Below, one piece after another: positions 6,045-15,141 of a DNA stretch of 28,194 nt. The DNA comes from JBGZEX01 sp041846495. Its GTDB lineage: Bacteria; Bacteroidota; Bacteroidia; Bacteroidales; Marinifilaceae. The notes below the pieces were generated by a model that was not told the DNA's origin, searched no databases, and saw only the letters and a program-made list of their open reading frames with translations. The position numbers and the translations under genes were made by a program. Where the stretch lies: positions 1 through 28,194 of the forward strand of contig JBGZEX010000067.1 in NCBI GenBank assembly GCA_041846495.1, read 5' to 3'. How positions within the stretch are numbered: position 1 is the first letter of the stretch; each line of letters starts with the position of its first letter.

Positions 6045-8276
6045 ATGAAGAGATTATTGTTGTTTTTGTATTTATCGGCGGCAGCTTCGGCTGCCGTCTT
6101 TGCCGATGACGGATATCCGAAAACCGTCTACCGTATAGAAGGACGGGTGACGGGCGAGAGGGGAGAACCTTTGGCGGGAGTATCGGTTTGGGTGGTGGGG
6201 ACGATAAATGGGGTGGCGACGAATGCCAAAGGCGAATTCCTTATCCGTATCCGGGAAAAAAGGGATGTCCGTTTGCGGTTTTCCTATACCGGTTATCGCT
6301 CCCGGGAAATCGAAGTGAAAATGGGAGACGAAAGCCGTATGGAGGTGAAGATGGCACCGGCAAAGAATTGCTTGGACGAGGTCGTCGTCACCGGTTCCCG
6401 TACCGAAAAACCTTTGAAGGATACTCCCATATTGACGCGCGTGATTACGCAAAAGGATATTTCCGTTCATAATCCGCCCGATATAGAGACGCTTTTACAG
6501 TATGAGCTGCCCGGCTTGCAGATCGTGCAGAACAGCATGAGTCTTTTACCGGCCATCCGCTATCAGGGAGTCGACGGCAGATATATGTTGTTTTTAGTGG
6601 ACGGGGAACGGATTAGCGGGGAGGGTGCCGATCACAATATAGATTTTTCTCGGCTCAATATAGACGATATCGAGCGGGTGGAAATCATAAAAGGTTCGCA
6701 GTCCGCCGTTTACGGTTCCAATGCTTTGGGAGGGGTAATCAATATAATCACTAAAAAATCCGAGCGTCCGTTTACGGGGAATATCGCTGTCCGTTATGCG
6801 GGTGTAAACGGACGGAAATATACGTTATCCGGGGGGATTAAACGGAAGAACTTCTCCTCTTTAACCTCTTTTACATGGCGGAAACAAAATACGTATACCA
6901 TAGGAGATACTTCGGAAAAAGTTGTAATTACCCTGGAAACTCCGGAAGGGGAAGAGATAAAAAAAATCCAAACCGTCAATGCGACTACCGTATACGGCGG
7001 AAATATATGGAATGCCACTCAGAAATTGGGTTATGATTTTTCGGATAAATTGAGATTGGACATAAAGGGCACTTATTACCACAATAAAAACGATCTCCGT
7101 TTCGGAAGACTTTACCGGGATTTGTTCTCCGATCGTTCGGTTTCGGCACAATTCAAATATATCCCCGTCGAGAATCGACAAATGAATTTTTTATATATAT
7201 ACGACCGCTATAAGAAAGATAAGGATTATTTCCGGGCCGGTGTAGTCACTACGGACTACCGCAATATTACGAGGACGTTCAAGGCGGATTACGAAGAGAA
7301 TTTCAATGCCCATTGCCTGAGTGCGGGAGCCGAAGTCAACAGGGAACGACTGAAACATTATATGCATAAGGATTCTTCTACTCAAAGCGTAGACTTCTAT
7401 GCTTTTTATCTTCAGGACAACTGGGAAGTGGTCCGCAATCTTAATTTTATTGCAGCCTTAAGGGCGGATTATCACCGGAAATACCATTGGCATTTTACGC
7501 CTAAACTGAATCTTATGTATGCTCCCTGCAAGGCGTTTACCCTCAGGGCGGGGTATTCTCAGGGTTTCCGTTCCCCATCCCTTAAAGAGTTGTATATGGA
7601 TTACGACATGGGAGGACAGGGCTTTTTGCAACTTGTGGGGAATCCCGATTTGAAACCCGAGACGAGCAGGCAATATTCCCTTTCGGCCGAAACCACGGCA
7701 GGAGGTTTGAACTTTTCGCTTTCCTTTTATCATAACCGGTTCAAAGACCAAATCGTATGGGTATATTGGAAAACCGAAAACGATATGGCATATAACCGGA
7801 CGATGAATGCCGAGACCTCGAAAACCAGAGGTATGGAGGCTATTCTCAATATGAAATTGGGGAGCGGTATTACTTTGAGATCTTCTTATGCCTATGTGGA
7901 CGACTGTCAGAAGGTGGAAGGCAGGAATATTTCCTATGTACGTCCTCATAGCGTGACTTTCAGAGGGATGTATGCGCATCGTTTCGGCAGGACGGAAACT
8001 GTATTCTCCTTTCACGGACAATGGGGTTCCCGCTTGAAAACCCATAGATTCCTGGACGGGGGAAAGATAAGTTCCGTTTCTTTTAAAGGACGACTGATGT
8101 GTTCCCTCAATGCCGCTTGCCGTTTTCCGCGGGGAGTGTCGTTTATGCTGGGAGTGGATAATTTATTCAATCACAAGGATAAATCTTCCGAAAGCAGTGT
8201 GTTGCAAATACCCCGGAAAGGAATTGCCGCCGTAGCGACTTTGAATGTCAATATTGCGGATATGTTAAAATTGTAA
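6045..8276 (+). CDS. hmuR: TonB-dependent outer-membrane haem receptor, HmuR-like
   Basis: The 743-residue protein should import haem, or haem delivered by HmuY, across the outer membrane using TonB energy. It has a signal peptide (cleavage near A20), a carboxypeptidase-D-like regulatory domain at about 28-112, the TonB-box-like DEVVVTGSRTEKP, a plug domain to about 235 (GSQSAVYGSNALGGVINIIT) and a C-terminal beta-barrel. The two boxes typical of haem receptors are present: FRSP (508-511) and NPDL (533-536). The 21 residues between them contain no histidine, unlike classical haem receptors with a ligand His there. Another substrate such as a different metal chelate cannot be excluded, but hmuY and a CobN-like gene on either side favour haem. 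Confidence 0.88.
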   Translation: MKRLLLFLYLSAAASAAVFADDGYPKTVYRIEGRVTGERGEPLAGVSVWVVGTINGVATNAKGEFLIRIREKRDVRLRFSYTGYRSREIEVKMGDESRMEVKMAPAKNCLDEVVVTGSRTEKPLKDTPILTRVITQKDISVHNPPDIETLLQYELPGLQIVQNSMSLLPAIRYQGVDGRYMLFLVDGERISGEGADHNIDFSRLNIDDIERVEIIKGSQSAVYGSNALGGVINIITKKSERPFTGNIAVRYAGVNGRKYTLSGGIKRKNFSSLTSFTWRKQNTYTIGDTSEKVVITLETPEGEEIKKIQTVNATTVYGGNIWNATQKLGYDFSDKLRLDIKGTYYHNKNDLRFGRLYRDLFSDRSVSAQFKYIPVENRQMNFLYIYDRYKKDKDYFRAGVVTTDYRNITRTFKADYEENFNAHCLSAGAEVNRERLKHYMHKDSSTQSVDFYAFYLQDNWEVVRNLNFIAALRADYHRKYHWHFTPKLNLMYAPCKAFTLRAGYSQGFRSPSLKELYMDYDMGGQGFLQLVGNPDLKPETSRQYSLSAETTAGGLNFSLSFYHNRFKDQIVWVYWKTENDMAYNRTMNAETSKTRGMEAILNMKLGSGITLRSSYAYVDDCQKVEGRNISYVRPHSVTFRGMYAHRFGRTETVFSFHGQWGSRLKTHRFLDGGKISSVSFKGRLMCSLNAACRFPRGVSFMLGVDNLFNHKDKSSESSVLQIPRKGIAAVATLNVNIADMLKL

Positions 8277-8286
8277 ATGATAGAAT

Positions 8287-11200
8287 ATGAGAAAACGATT
8301 GTTGATGGGATGCGGAATTATCGTGTTGATTTTGATTTTGTCGATATGGGTATGGAAATGTCGGTTTTCCTCCACCCGGATAGCTTTTGTCAATTATCAG
8401 GTCATCTCTTTGGGGCAAATATCCAAAGCCAACGATAATTCTTTTATTAAAATCAAGATATTGGATACCGAAGAACTCGATCGTATCGGGCGTTACGATA
8501 TGGTGTTTATCAACGGGATGGGATTGAGGATAACGGAAGAAGAGCGGGAACTCATACGCAAGGCCGTATCCCGGAGAACCCCCGTGCTTACCACATCTGC
8601 GACCAATCCGGCGAATAAGATTATTTCCGTGGATTCCGTTCATGCGGAGGCTTTGAGGGGCTATCTTGAAAACGGCGGCATACGGAATTACCGCAATATG
8701 CTGAATTATGTGCGCAAATACATCGATCGCAAAGCGATTTCCGTACGGGAACCGGCTCCGGTCGTAAAGCGGGGGAACGATATGATATACCATGCTTTAT
8801 CCGGAGAAGACGAGGAAAGAGGTTTCAATACCGTGGCCGGGTATCACGATTTTTTGAAAGAAAAGGGATTGTGGAAAGAGGAAGCTCCCCGTATCGTGGT
8901 TACGGGGTCTATGGGTGAACCTTCCGGGCTTATAGCCGCTTTGGAAGATAGCGGATACCGGGTTTATCCGGTACGTTCGATATGGAATTTCATCGGAGGA
9001 AAGCATATGGATACCATAGCTCCCGTTGCGGTTATCAATATGGCACACGGACGTATGGGCGACTATGTATCCGATTATATAGCAAAAAACAACATATTGC
9101 TCTTCAGTCCTTTGAGTACGGGACGCCTCGTCGAAGAATGGGAAAAAGACAAAATGGGGATGAACGGAGGTTTTCTTTCGCAAAGCGTGGTCACTCCGGA
9201 AATAGACGGAGCTATCCGTCCTTTCGCCCTTTTTGCCCATTATGAAGATGAAGAAGGCTTGCAGCATGTGTTCGCCGTTCCGGAGCGGTTGGAAACTTTC
9301 GTAAGGACGGTGAATAATTACATCGCATTGAGGACGAAACCCAATGCCGATAAACGGGTGGCCGTATACTATTATAAAGGAGCCGGACAAAATGCTCTTA
9401 CGGCCGGGGGAATGGAAGTGGGGCCTTCGCTTTACAATCTTCTCAAACGCATGCAGCGGGAGGGGTATAATGTAGCGGGACTTCCGGCTTCTTCCGGGGA
9501 TTTGGAACGGATGATACAGGAGGGAGGAGCCGTATTCGGCGATTATGCGGAAGGGGCTTCCGGAAAGTTCATGGAGAACGGAAATCCGGAATTGATTTCC
9601 AAGGCCGATTACGAAACCTGGACGAGCCGGGTTTTGAGACCGGATAAATATGCGGAGGTCGTACGTATGTACGGGGAGTTTCCCGGAACTCATATGACTA
9701 CCCCCGACGGGAAACTCGGTATAGCCCGTTTGCAATTCGGGAATGTCGTACTTTTGCCCCAGAACGCCGCCGGAAAAGGAGATAATTCTTTTAAAGTGGT
9801 GCACGGAACCGATGCCGCTCCGCCCCATTCTTACATAGCTTCCTATCTGTGGGTGCAGTTCGGATTCAAGGCCGATATTCTCGTACATTTCGGTACCCAC
9901 GGAAGTTTGGAATTTACGCCCCGCAAACAAGTGGCTTTGAGCAGTAAAGACTGGCCGGATCGTTTGGTGGGGGCCTTACCGCATTTTTATATTTATACCA
10001 TAGGAAACGTAGGAGAGGGAATGACGGCCAAACGCCGCTCTTATGCCGGTTTGCAGTCGCACCTGACACCCCCATTTATGGAGAGCGGATTGCGGGGGGA
10101 GTATAAGGAATTGGAAAATAAACTCCGGGTATATAATAAGACGGCGGGAGGATGTAGCTGCGGAAAACACGACCATGACGAGGAAACGCATGCGCATGAC
10201 AAGGAGGCCGTTCGCATCGCTTCTTTGGGGGTAAAAGCAATAGCGTTGAAATTGGGTATACACCGGGCTTTGGAGTTGGATTCCGTTCCGGGCAAACCTT
10301 ATACGGAGGAGGACATTCTCCGCATCGAAAATTTCGCTGAGGAACTGGCTACGGAAAAGATTACCGGGCAGCTTTATACCTTGGGCAAGCCTTACGAAAG
10401 ACAGCGGATATTGAGCAGTGTACGGGCTATGGCCGTAGACCCGGTGGCTTACGGTCTTTTCGCATTGGATAAATTGCGGGGACGTACGGATGAGGCCGTC
10501 GTAAAGCATAAGAGCATTTTTACCCGGAATTATCTGGAACCGGCGGAAAAATTGGTAAGACGGTTGACGGAGCGTCCCTCTATGGGAACGGACGAATTGA
10601 TTTGCCGTACGGCCGGAATCAAGGCCGAGGAGCTGACGAAGGCGAGGGAGATACTGGCTGCCCGCAACCGGCCTCGGGGCATGGGAGCAATGTCCGGAAT
10701 GAGAAGAGGTGAAAAACCGCAGGAATATACGAAAGCGGAAATCGATTTCGCATTGGCCGTTACGGAGGTGGAGCGCAGTATAAAGAATGTAGGCAATTAT
10801 ATCGAACTTTTCGAGAATACTCCCGAAAAAGAGATGCAGTCCATGATGAATGCCATGAGAGGAGGGTATACCAAGCCTTCTCCGGGAGGCGATCCCATTG
10901 CCAATCCCAATACCCTGCCTACCGGACGCAATCTTTACGCCATCAATGCCGAAGCTACTCCCGGCGAAGTCGCATGGGAGAAAGGGGTTCGTTTGGCGGA
11001 AAATACCATCTCCACCTATCGCCGCCGTCATAACGACAGTCTGCCGCGGAAAGTCAGCTATACGTTATGGAGCGGCGAGTTCATAGAAACCGAAGGGGCT
11101 ACCATCGCTCAGGTACTCTATATGTTGGGAGTGGAACCCATAAGGGATTCTTTCGGACGGGTGACCGATTTGAGGCTTATCCCTTCCCGGGAACTCGGAC

Positions 11201-12420
11201 GTCCCCGTATCGATGTGGTCGTACAGACCTCCGGACAGCTTCGCGACCTTGCAGCCTCCCGTCTCTTCCTTATCAACCGGGCGGTGGAAATGGCTGCCGG
11301 CGCAGGGGATGACGTATACGACAACTATGTGAGAGAAGGGGTAGCGGAGTCGGAACGCATACTTCTGGAAAAAGGCCTCAGCCCGAAAGAAGCTCGGGAA
11401 GTATCCGTATTCCGGGTGTTCGGAGGATTGAACGGAAGTTACGGTACGGGCATACAGTCGATGGTGATGAGCGGAGACCGGTGGGAGTCGGAAAAAGAGA
11501 TTGCCGGCGTTTATCTGAATAATATGGGAGCCTATTACGGGAACGAAAAGAAGTGGGAGGATTTCCGGACTTTTGCTTTCGAGTCGGCTCTTACGCGTAC
11601 GGACGTCGTGATGCACCCGCGGCAAAGCAATACATGGGGAGCCTTGAGTCTCGACCACGTATACGAATTCATGGGAGGACTGAATTTAGCCGTCCGCAAT
11701 GTGACGGGGAAAGACCCCGATGCCTATATGAGCGACTACCGGAATCGCAATAACGTACGTATCCAGGAAGTGAAGGAATCCATAGGCGTGGAAAGTCGTA
11801 CGACGATTTTCAATCCCGTTTATATAAAGGAGAAAATGAAAGGCGAGGCCGGTTCGGCCGGAGTTTTCGCCGAGTTCGTACGGAATACCTACGGCTGGAA
11901 TGTAATGAAGCCCAAAATCATCGACAAGGAGATGTGGAACGAGATATACGAGGTGTATGTGAAAGATAAGTTCGGGCTCGGTTTGCGGAATTATTTCGAG
12001 ACCCGTAATCCTGCGGCTCTTGAAGAAATAACGGCCGTAATGCTGGAGACCGTCCGGAAAGGGATGTGGAAGGCGGGAGAAAGCCGGACTGCGGAAATAG
12101 CCGAACTGCATGCCGCTTTGGTGAATAAATACAAACCTTCGTGTTCGGGCTTCGTATGCGATAATGCCAAATTGCGTCGTTTTATAGCTTCCCGAATAGA
12201 ACCGGAAACGGCTGCGGAATACGACCGGAATATAGATGAAATCCGGGAATCCGTTTCCGATGGGAAAAAGAAGGGCGTGGTGATGAAGAAGGAGGAGAGG
12301 GAAACCCCTGCTCGGAAGAATACGGATATTCCGGCCGGGTTGCCGATTCTTATTGCCGTCGGGCTTACGGTGGGAATCGCCCTTTTAATCATCCGGCGCC
12401 GGAGACGCAATTCCCGTTAG
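8287..12420 (+). CDS. hmuS: CobN-like membrane-anchored chelatase, HmuS type
   Basis: CobN-family proteins are the large subunits of metal chelatases acting on tetrapyrroles. In Bacteroidota haem loci the CobN-like HmuS is thought to act on imported haem, and removal of iron from haem has been reported for a homologue. The 1377-residue protein has an N-terminal hydrophobic helix (residues 5-23, preceded by MRKR), the CobN core with H534-F-G-T-H538-G-S-L-E-F and downstream CobN regions (ATPGEVAWEKG, GRPRIDVVVQTSGQLRD), and a C-terminal helix (about 1350-1369) followed by RRRRRNSR. The charges suggest both ends face the cytoplasm with the catalytic body in the periplasm. A Cys/His-rich insert lies at 623-638 (C623, C625, H628, H630, H635, H637). 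No cobS or cobT is nearby, arguing against cobalt insertion for B12. Confidence 0.85.
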   Translation: MRKRLLMGCGIIVLILILSIWVWKCRFSSTRIAFVNYQVISLGQISKANDNSFIKIKILDTEELDRIGRYDMVFINGMGLRITEEERELIRKAVSRRTPVLTTSATNPANKIISVDSVHAEALRGYLENGGIRNYRNMLNYVRKYIDRKAISVREPAPVVKRGNDMIYHALSGEDEERGFNTVAGYHDFLKEKGLWKEEAPRIVVTGSMGEPSGLIAALEDSGYRVYPVRSIWNFIGGKHMDTIAPVAVINMAHGRMGDYVSDYIAKNNILLFSPLSTGRLVEEWEKDKMGMNGGFLSQSVVTPEIDGAIRPFALFAHYEDEEGLQHVFAVPERLETFVRTVNNYIALRTKPNADKRVAVYYYKGAGQNALTAGGMEVGPSLYNLLKRMQREGYNVAGLPASSGDLERMIQEGGAVFGDYAEGASGKFMENGNPELISKADYETWTSRVLRPDKYAEVVRMYGEFPGTHMTTPDGKLGIARLQFGNVVLLPQNAAGKGDNSFKVVHGTDAAPPHSYIASYLWVQFGFKADILVHFGTHGSLEFTPRKQVALSSKDWPDRLVGALPHFYIYTIGNVGEGMTAKRRSYAGLQSHLTPPFMESGLRGEYKELENKLRVYNKTAGGCSCGKHDHDEETHAHDKEAVRIASLGVKAIALKLGIHRALELDSVPGKPYTEEDILRIENFAEELATEKITGQLYTLGKPYERQRILSSVRAMAVDPVAYGLFALDKLRGRTDEAVVKHKSIFTRNYLEPAEKLVRRLTERPSMGTDELICRTAGIKAEELTKAREILAARNRPRGMGAMSGMRRGEKPQEYTKAEIDFALAVTEVERSIKNVGNYIELFENTPEKEMQSMMNAMRGGYTKPSPGGDPIANPNTLPTGRNLYAINAEATPGEVAWEKGVRLAENTISTYRRRHNDSLPRKVSYTLWSGEFIETEGATIAQVLYMLGVEPIRDSFGRVTDLRLIPSRELGRPRIDVVVQTSGQLRDLAASRLFLINRAVEMAAGAGDDVYDNYVREGVAESERILLEKGLSPKEAREVSVFRVFGGLNGSYGTGIQSMVMSGDRWESEKEIAGVYLNNMGAYYGNEKKWEDFRTFAFESALTRTDVVMHPRQSNTWGALSLDHVYEFMGGLNLAVRNVTGKDPDAYMSDYRNRNNVRIQEVKESIGVESRTTIFNPVYIKEKMKGEAGSAGVFAEFVRNTYGWNVMKPKIIDKEMWNEIYEVYVKDKFGLGLRNYFETRNPAALEEITAVMLETVRKGMWKAGESRTAEIAELHAALVNKYKPSCSGFVCDNAKLRRFIASRIEPETAAEYDRNIDEIRESVSDGKKKGVVMKKEERETPARKNTDIPAGLPILIAVGLTVGIALLIIRRRRRNSR

Positions 12421-12426
12421 GCGGGT

Positions 12427-12463
12427 AAAAATCGAGGAGGCCTCCGAAGCCTCCTCGATTTTG
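12427..12463. terminator. Bidirectional intrinsic terminator between hmuS and the oxoamine synthase
   Basis: A perfect 14-pair stem (12428-12441 with 12449-12462) around a seven-base loop. The stem core is GAGGAGGC/GCCTCCTC and it is flanked by A-run on the left and T-run on the right, so it can stop transcription from both convergent genes. Confidence 0.92.
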
Positions 12464-12475
12464 TTCTCGCGTACA

Positions 12476-13729
12476 TTATTGAAGTTTGGTGGTATCTATC
12501 ATTTGTTCGCTTTTGTATTTTCCGGAAGCGAGTTTGTCCGCCACATCTTTGAATGCCCTTATGGTGTATTCCACATCTTCCATCGTATGTACGGCCGTAG
12601 GAATCAGTCGGAGCAGAAGTTGTCCCTTGGGGATGACGGGATAGATGACGATGGAGCAAAAGAGGTTGTAGTTCTCCCTAAGGTCGAAAGCCACATTGGT
12701 CCCCTCGTTTACGGAACCCGAAAGATAGACGGGGGTGACGGGGGATTCGGTTACCCCTATATTGAAACCTTCGGCCTTCAGGCCGCTTTGCAATGCGTGG
12801 GCTATCTCCCATAACCTGTTTTTGAGTTCCGGCCGGGTTTTCAGAAGTTCCAGTCTTTTCATGGCTCCTTCGACCATGGGCATGGGAAGAGATTTGGCAA
12901 AGGTTTGAGAACGCATATTGTAGCGGAGATACATGCAGATGTCCTTTTCGCATGCGATGAAGGCCCCTATCCCGGCCATGGATTTTGCAAAGGTGGCGAA
13001 GTAAAGGTCGATTCCTGCCTGAACTCCGAAATGTTCGCCCGTGCCGGCTCCGGTTTTACCCATTGTGCCGAACCCGTGTGCATCGTCTACCAAAAGTCTG
13101 AAGTCGAAATCTTTTTTCATGGCCACCAACTTGTCCAAACGGCCGAGGTCTCCGGCCATGCCGAATACGCCTTCGGTAATCACCAGTATTCCTCCTCCGG
13201 TGTTTGCGACCCATTTGGAGGCCCGTTCTAACTGTTTGCGGCAACTTTCCATATCGTTATGCAGGTATACGTAGCGTTTGGCATTGGAAAGGCGTAAACC
13301 GTCCATGATGCATGCATGGGATTCGGCATCGTAAACGATGCAGTCGAAACGACTTGTCATGGCATCGATAATGGAAACCATGCCCTGATATCCGAAATTC
13401 AGGAGGAAAGCATCCGGTTTGCCTACGAATGCGGCCAATTCTTTTTCCAAATCCTCGTGCCGAGTCGTTTGACCGCTCATCATCCGGGCACCCATGGGAT
13501 AGGCCAAACCCCATTTTGCAGCGGATTCGGCATCCGTCTTCCTTACATCCGGATGGTTCGCAAGGCCGAGATAGTTGTTCAAACTCCAGTTCAAAACCTT
13601 TTTACCTCTGAAAATCATATGCGGGGAAATCTCTCCTTCCAATTTGGGAAATGAAAAATATCCGTGGGCTTTGTCTGCATATTGCCCGATATTCCCCTTT
13701 TGAGTTTTTACTCTTTCGAAAATGTCCAC
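12476..13729 (-). CDS. PLP-dependent alpha-oxoamine synthase (serine palmitoyltransferase / cysteate acyltransferase type)
   Basis: Members of this family condense an amino acid with an acyl-CoA or acyl-ACP, releasing CO2. The 417-residue product carries the family hallmarks: H138 in YDAESHACIMDG (stacks on PLP), D216-A-H218 in LLVDDAHGFGTMG, and the Schiff-base lysine K249 in ATFAKSMAGIG. In Bacteroidota the likely roles are serine palmitoyltransferase for sphingolipids, or cysteate fatty-acyltransferase for sulfonolipids, which Alistipes relatives make; 2-amino-3-ketobutyrate CoA ligase (Kbl) is a further option but is usually nearer 395 residues. Motifs alone do not separate these. The start is GTG 13729: an in-frame TAA lies 15 bases upstream and MDIFERV is a natural N-terminus. 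Single-gene unit with its own promoter. Confidence 0.88.
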   Translation of the reverse strand: MDIFERVKTQKGNIGQYADKAHGYFSFPKLEGEISPHMIFRGKKVLNWSLNNYLGLANHPDVRKTDAESAAKWGLAYPMGARMMSGQTTRHEDLEKELAAFVGKPDAFLLNFGYQGMVSIIDAMTSRFDCIVYDAESHACIMDGLRLSNAKRYVYLHNDMESCRKQLERASKWVANTGGGILVITEGVFGMAGDLGRLDKLVAMKKDFDFRLLVDDAHGFGTMGKTGAGTGEHFGVQAGIDLYFATFAKSMAGIGAFIACEKDICMYLRYNMRSQTFAKSLPMPMVEGAMKRLELLKTRPELKNRLWEIAHALQSGLKAEGFNIGVTESPVTPVYLSGSVNEGTNVAFDLRENYNLFCSIVIYPVIPKGQLLLRLIPTAVHTMEDVEYTIRAFKDVADKLASGKYKSEQMIDTTKLQ

Positions 13730-13762
13730 AATATTTTGTATTTAAGTTTATATTCGGAATAA

Positions 13763-13793
13763 CAAAGATAGGGATTTATGGAATAACCTCAAA
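13763..13793 (-). promoter_or_regulatory. Promoter of the oxoamine synthase gene
   Basis: On the minus strand TTTG (13793-13790) is followed after exactly 19 bases by TATCTTTG (13770-13763), matching both Bacteroidota promoter elements. The leader would be about 30 bases. It is divergent from the bamD promoter. Confidence 0.75.
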
Positions 13794-13894
13794 TGGAAAA
13801 TGGAAAATGTTGAGAACGGTGGCGGCTCCATATAGGAGAGTGTGTAAAATATGTTAATTTTTACAAATGGGTGTTTTTTGTTTTCGAAAAATCA

Positions 13895-13924
13895 TTGTTT
13901 GTTGGGAATTATACCTTATCTTTG
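13895..13924 (+). promoter_or_regulatory. Promoter of the bamD-rpoZ-coaBC operon
   Basis: TTG (13895-13897), 19 bases, then TATCTTTG (13917-13924), a full TAnnTTTG match. Transcription should begin near 13931, about 20 bases before the bamD ATG at 13951. Confidence 0.7.
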
Positions 13925-13950
13925 TACGATGCGTAAAAATCGCCGGTGTT

Positions 13951-14775
13951 ATGAGAAAATATGTGATTTGTATAGCGGTGCTTGTCGGTTTGACGTGGTC
14001 TTGCAGCGAGTATCAGAATTTGCTGAAAACCAATGATTACGACTTGAAGTATACTAAAGCCTTAGAGTATTTCAGGGCAGGAGATTATCGTCGTTCCCTC
14101 GTTTTGTTGGACGATATTAAGACGATTTATTCGGGCACGAGTAAGGCCCAGCTCATCGCTTATCACCGGGCTTTTTGCAATTATTATATGAAGGACTACG
14201 CTTTGGCTGCGGAGTTGTTTAAAAACATCGCCCTTTCTTATCCGGGCTCTTCTTTGGTAGAAGAGGTTTTATACATGGCTCCCTATTGCGAGTATTTGGC
14301 ATCTCCCCGTTTTTTATTGGATCAGGAGGTTTCCGATTTGGCATTGAACGATTTTCAGTTCTTTTTGGACAGATATCCGAATTCCTCCCGAAAGGATACG
14401 GTGAACTATTATATGGACAGATTGCGGGATAAATTGTCGTATAAGGCCTATATGAGTGCGCGGAATTATTATATCCGGGGATATTATCCGGCGGCGGTAA
14501 TCGGGTTGGAGAATTGTTTGAGGGATTATCCGGGTACGAAATACCGGGAAGATATTATGTATATGCTGTTCAATGCCAAATACGAGGTTGCCGTAAACAG
14601 CGTGGAGCATAAAAAATTGGACAGGTATAACGAGGCGAAAGAGGAATACTATTACTTTTTGGAGGAATATCCCAACACTCCCTATGCTAAAGAATTGAAG
14701 AAAAAATATAAGGAGATAGACAGTTTCCTCAGGAATTACGATTTTAATGCAAAAGAAGAGATTATAGAGAATTAA
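13951..14775 (+). CDS. bamD: Outer-membrane assembly lipoprotein BamD
   Basis: BamD is the essential lipoprotein of the BAM complex that inserts beta-barrels, such as HmuR and the porin here, into the outer membrane. Starting at ATG 13951, the 274-residue protein has a lipoprotein signal with C18 as lipidation site (LVGLTWSC). The open frame extends 28 codons upstream, but that would overlap the promoter and bury the signal peptide. The rest is TPR-like helical repeats: KALEYFRAGDYRRSLVLLDD, AFCNYYMKDYALAAELFKNI, ARNYYIRGYYPAAVIGLENC and a final EEYYYFLEEYPNTPYAKEL. First gene of a bamD-rpoZ-coaBC cluster conserved in Bacteroidota. Confidence 0.93.
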   Translation: MRKYVICIAVLVGLTWSCSEYQNLLKTNDYDLKYTKALEYFRAGDYRRSLVLLDDIKTIYSGTSKAQLIAYHRAFCNYYMKDYALAAELFKNIALSYPGSSLVEEVLYMAPYCEYLASPRFLLDQEVSDLALNDFQFFLDRYPNSSRKDTVNYYMDRLRDKLSYKAYMSARNYYIRGYYPAAVIGLENCLRDYPGTKYREDIMYMLFNAKYEVAVNSVEHKKLDRYNEAKEEYYYFLEEYPNTPYAKELKKKYKEIDSFLRNYDFNAKEEIIEN

Positions 14776-14787
14776 GGAATAAATATT

Positions 14788-15123
14788 ATGGTGGATTTTA
14801 AAAAGATCAGGACGGTGAATAATACGGTTACGCGGGATACGGCCGCTTTGGCCGGAAAAGCCGGGAATATTTACGAAGCTGTCGTGGTTATATCTAAAAG
14901 GGCCAATCAGATTTCTATGGAAATGAAAGATGAATTGAGCCGGAAATTGCAGGAGTTCGCATCTTCTTCCGATTCCTTGGACGAAATTTTCGAAAACAGG
15001 GAGCAGATAGAGATCTCCAAATTTTATGAAAGAGTGCCCAAACCGGCACTTATAGCCACTCAGGAGTTCGAGGATGACGAGATTTATTACCGGAATCCTG
15101 CCGAAGGAGAGGAAGAAGAGTAG
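14788..15123 (+). CDS. rpoZ: DNA-directed RNA polymerase subunit omega, Bacteroidota type
   Basis: Omega (the RpoZ/Rpb6 family) assists assembly of the RNA polymerase beta' subunit. The 111-residue product has the diverged Bacteroidota form: VTRDTAALAGKAGNIYEAVV, ISKRANQISMEMKDEL, the strongly conserved IFENREQIEISKFYERVPKP and LIATQEFEDDEIYYRNP, then an acidic tail (EGEEEE). It lies 12 bases after bamD, the conserved order in this phylum. Identification rests on these lineage-typical motifs, since similarity to proteobacterial omega is weak. Confidence 0.9.
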   Translation: MVDFKKIRTVNNTVTRDTAALAGKAGNIYEAVVVISKRANQISMEMKDELSRKLQEFASSSDSLDEIFENREQIEISKFYERVPKPALIATQEFEDDEIYYRNPAEGEEEE

Positions 15124-15141
15124 TTTGACGGGCCTGTCCCG

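Noticed and set aside
9976..11031. 351-codon open frame opposite hmuS
   Set aside because: Antisense shadow of the conserved CobN core; no family motifs.
8287..12420. Aerobic cobaltochelatase CobN for B12 synthesis
   Set aside because: No cobS, cobT or other corrin genes nearby, membrane anchors at both ends, and immediate linkage to hmuY and hmuR favour a haem role.
13867..13950. Longer bamD start 28 codons upstream
   Set aside because: It would overlap the promoter and displace the lipoprotein signal; ATG 13951 places the lipobox correctly.
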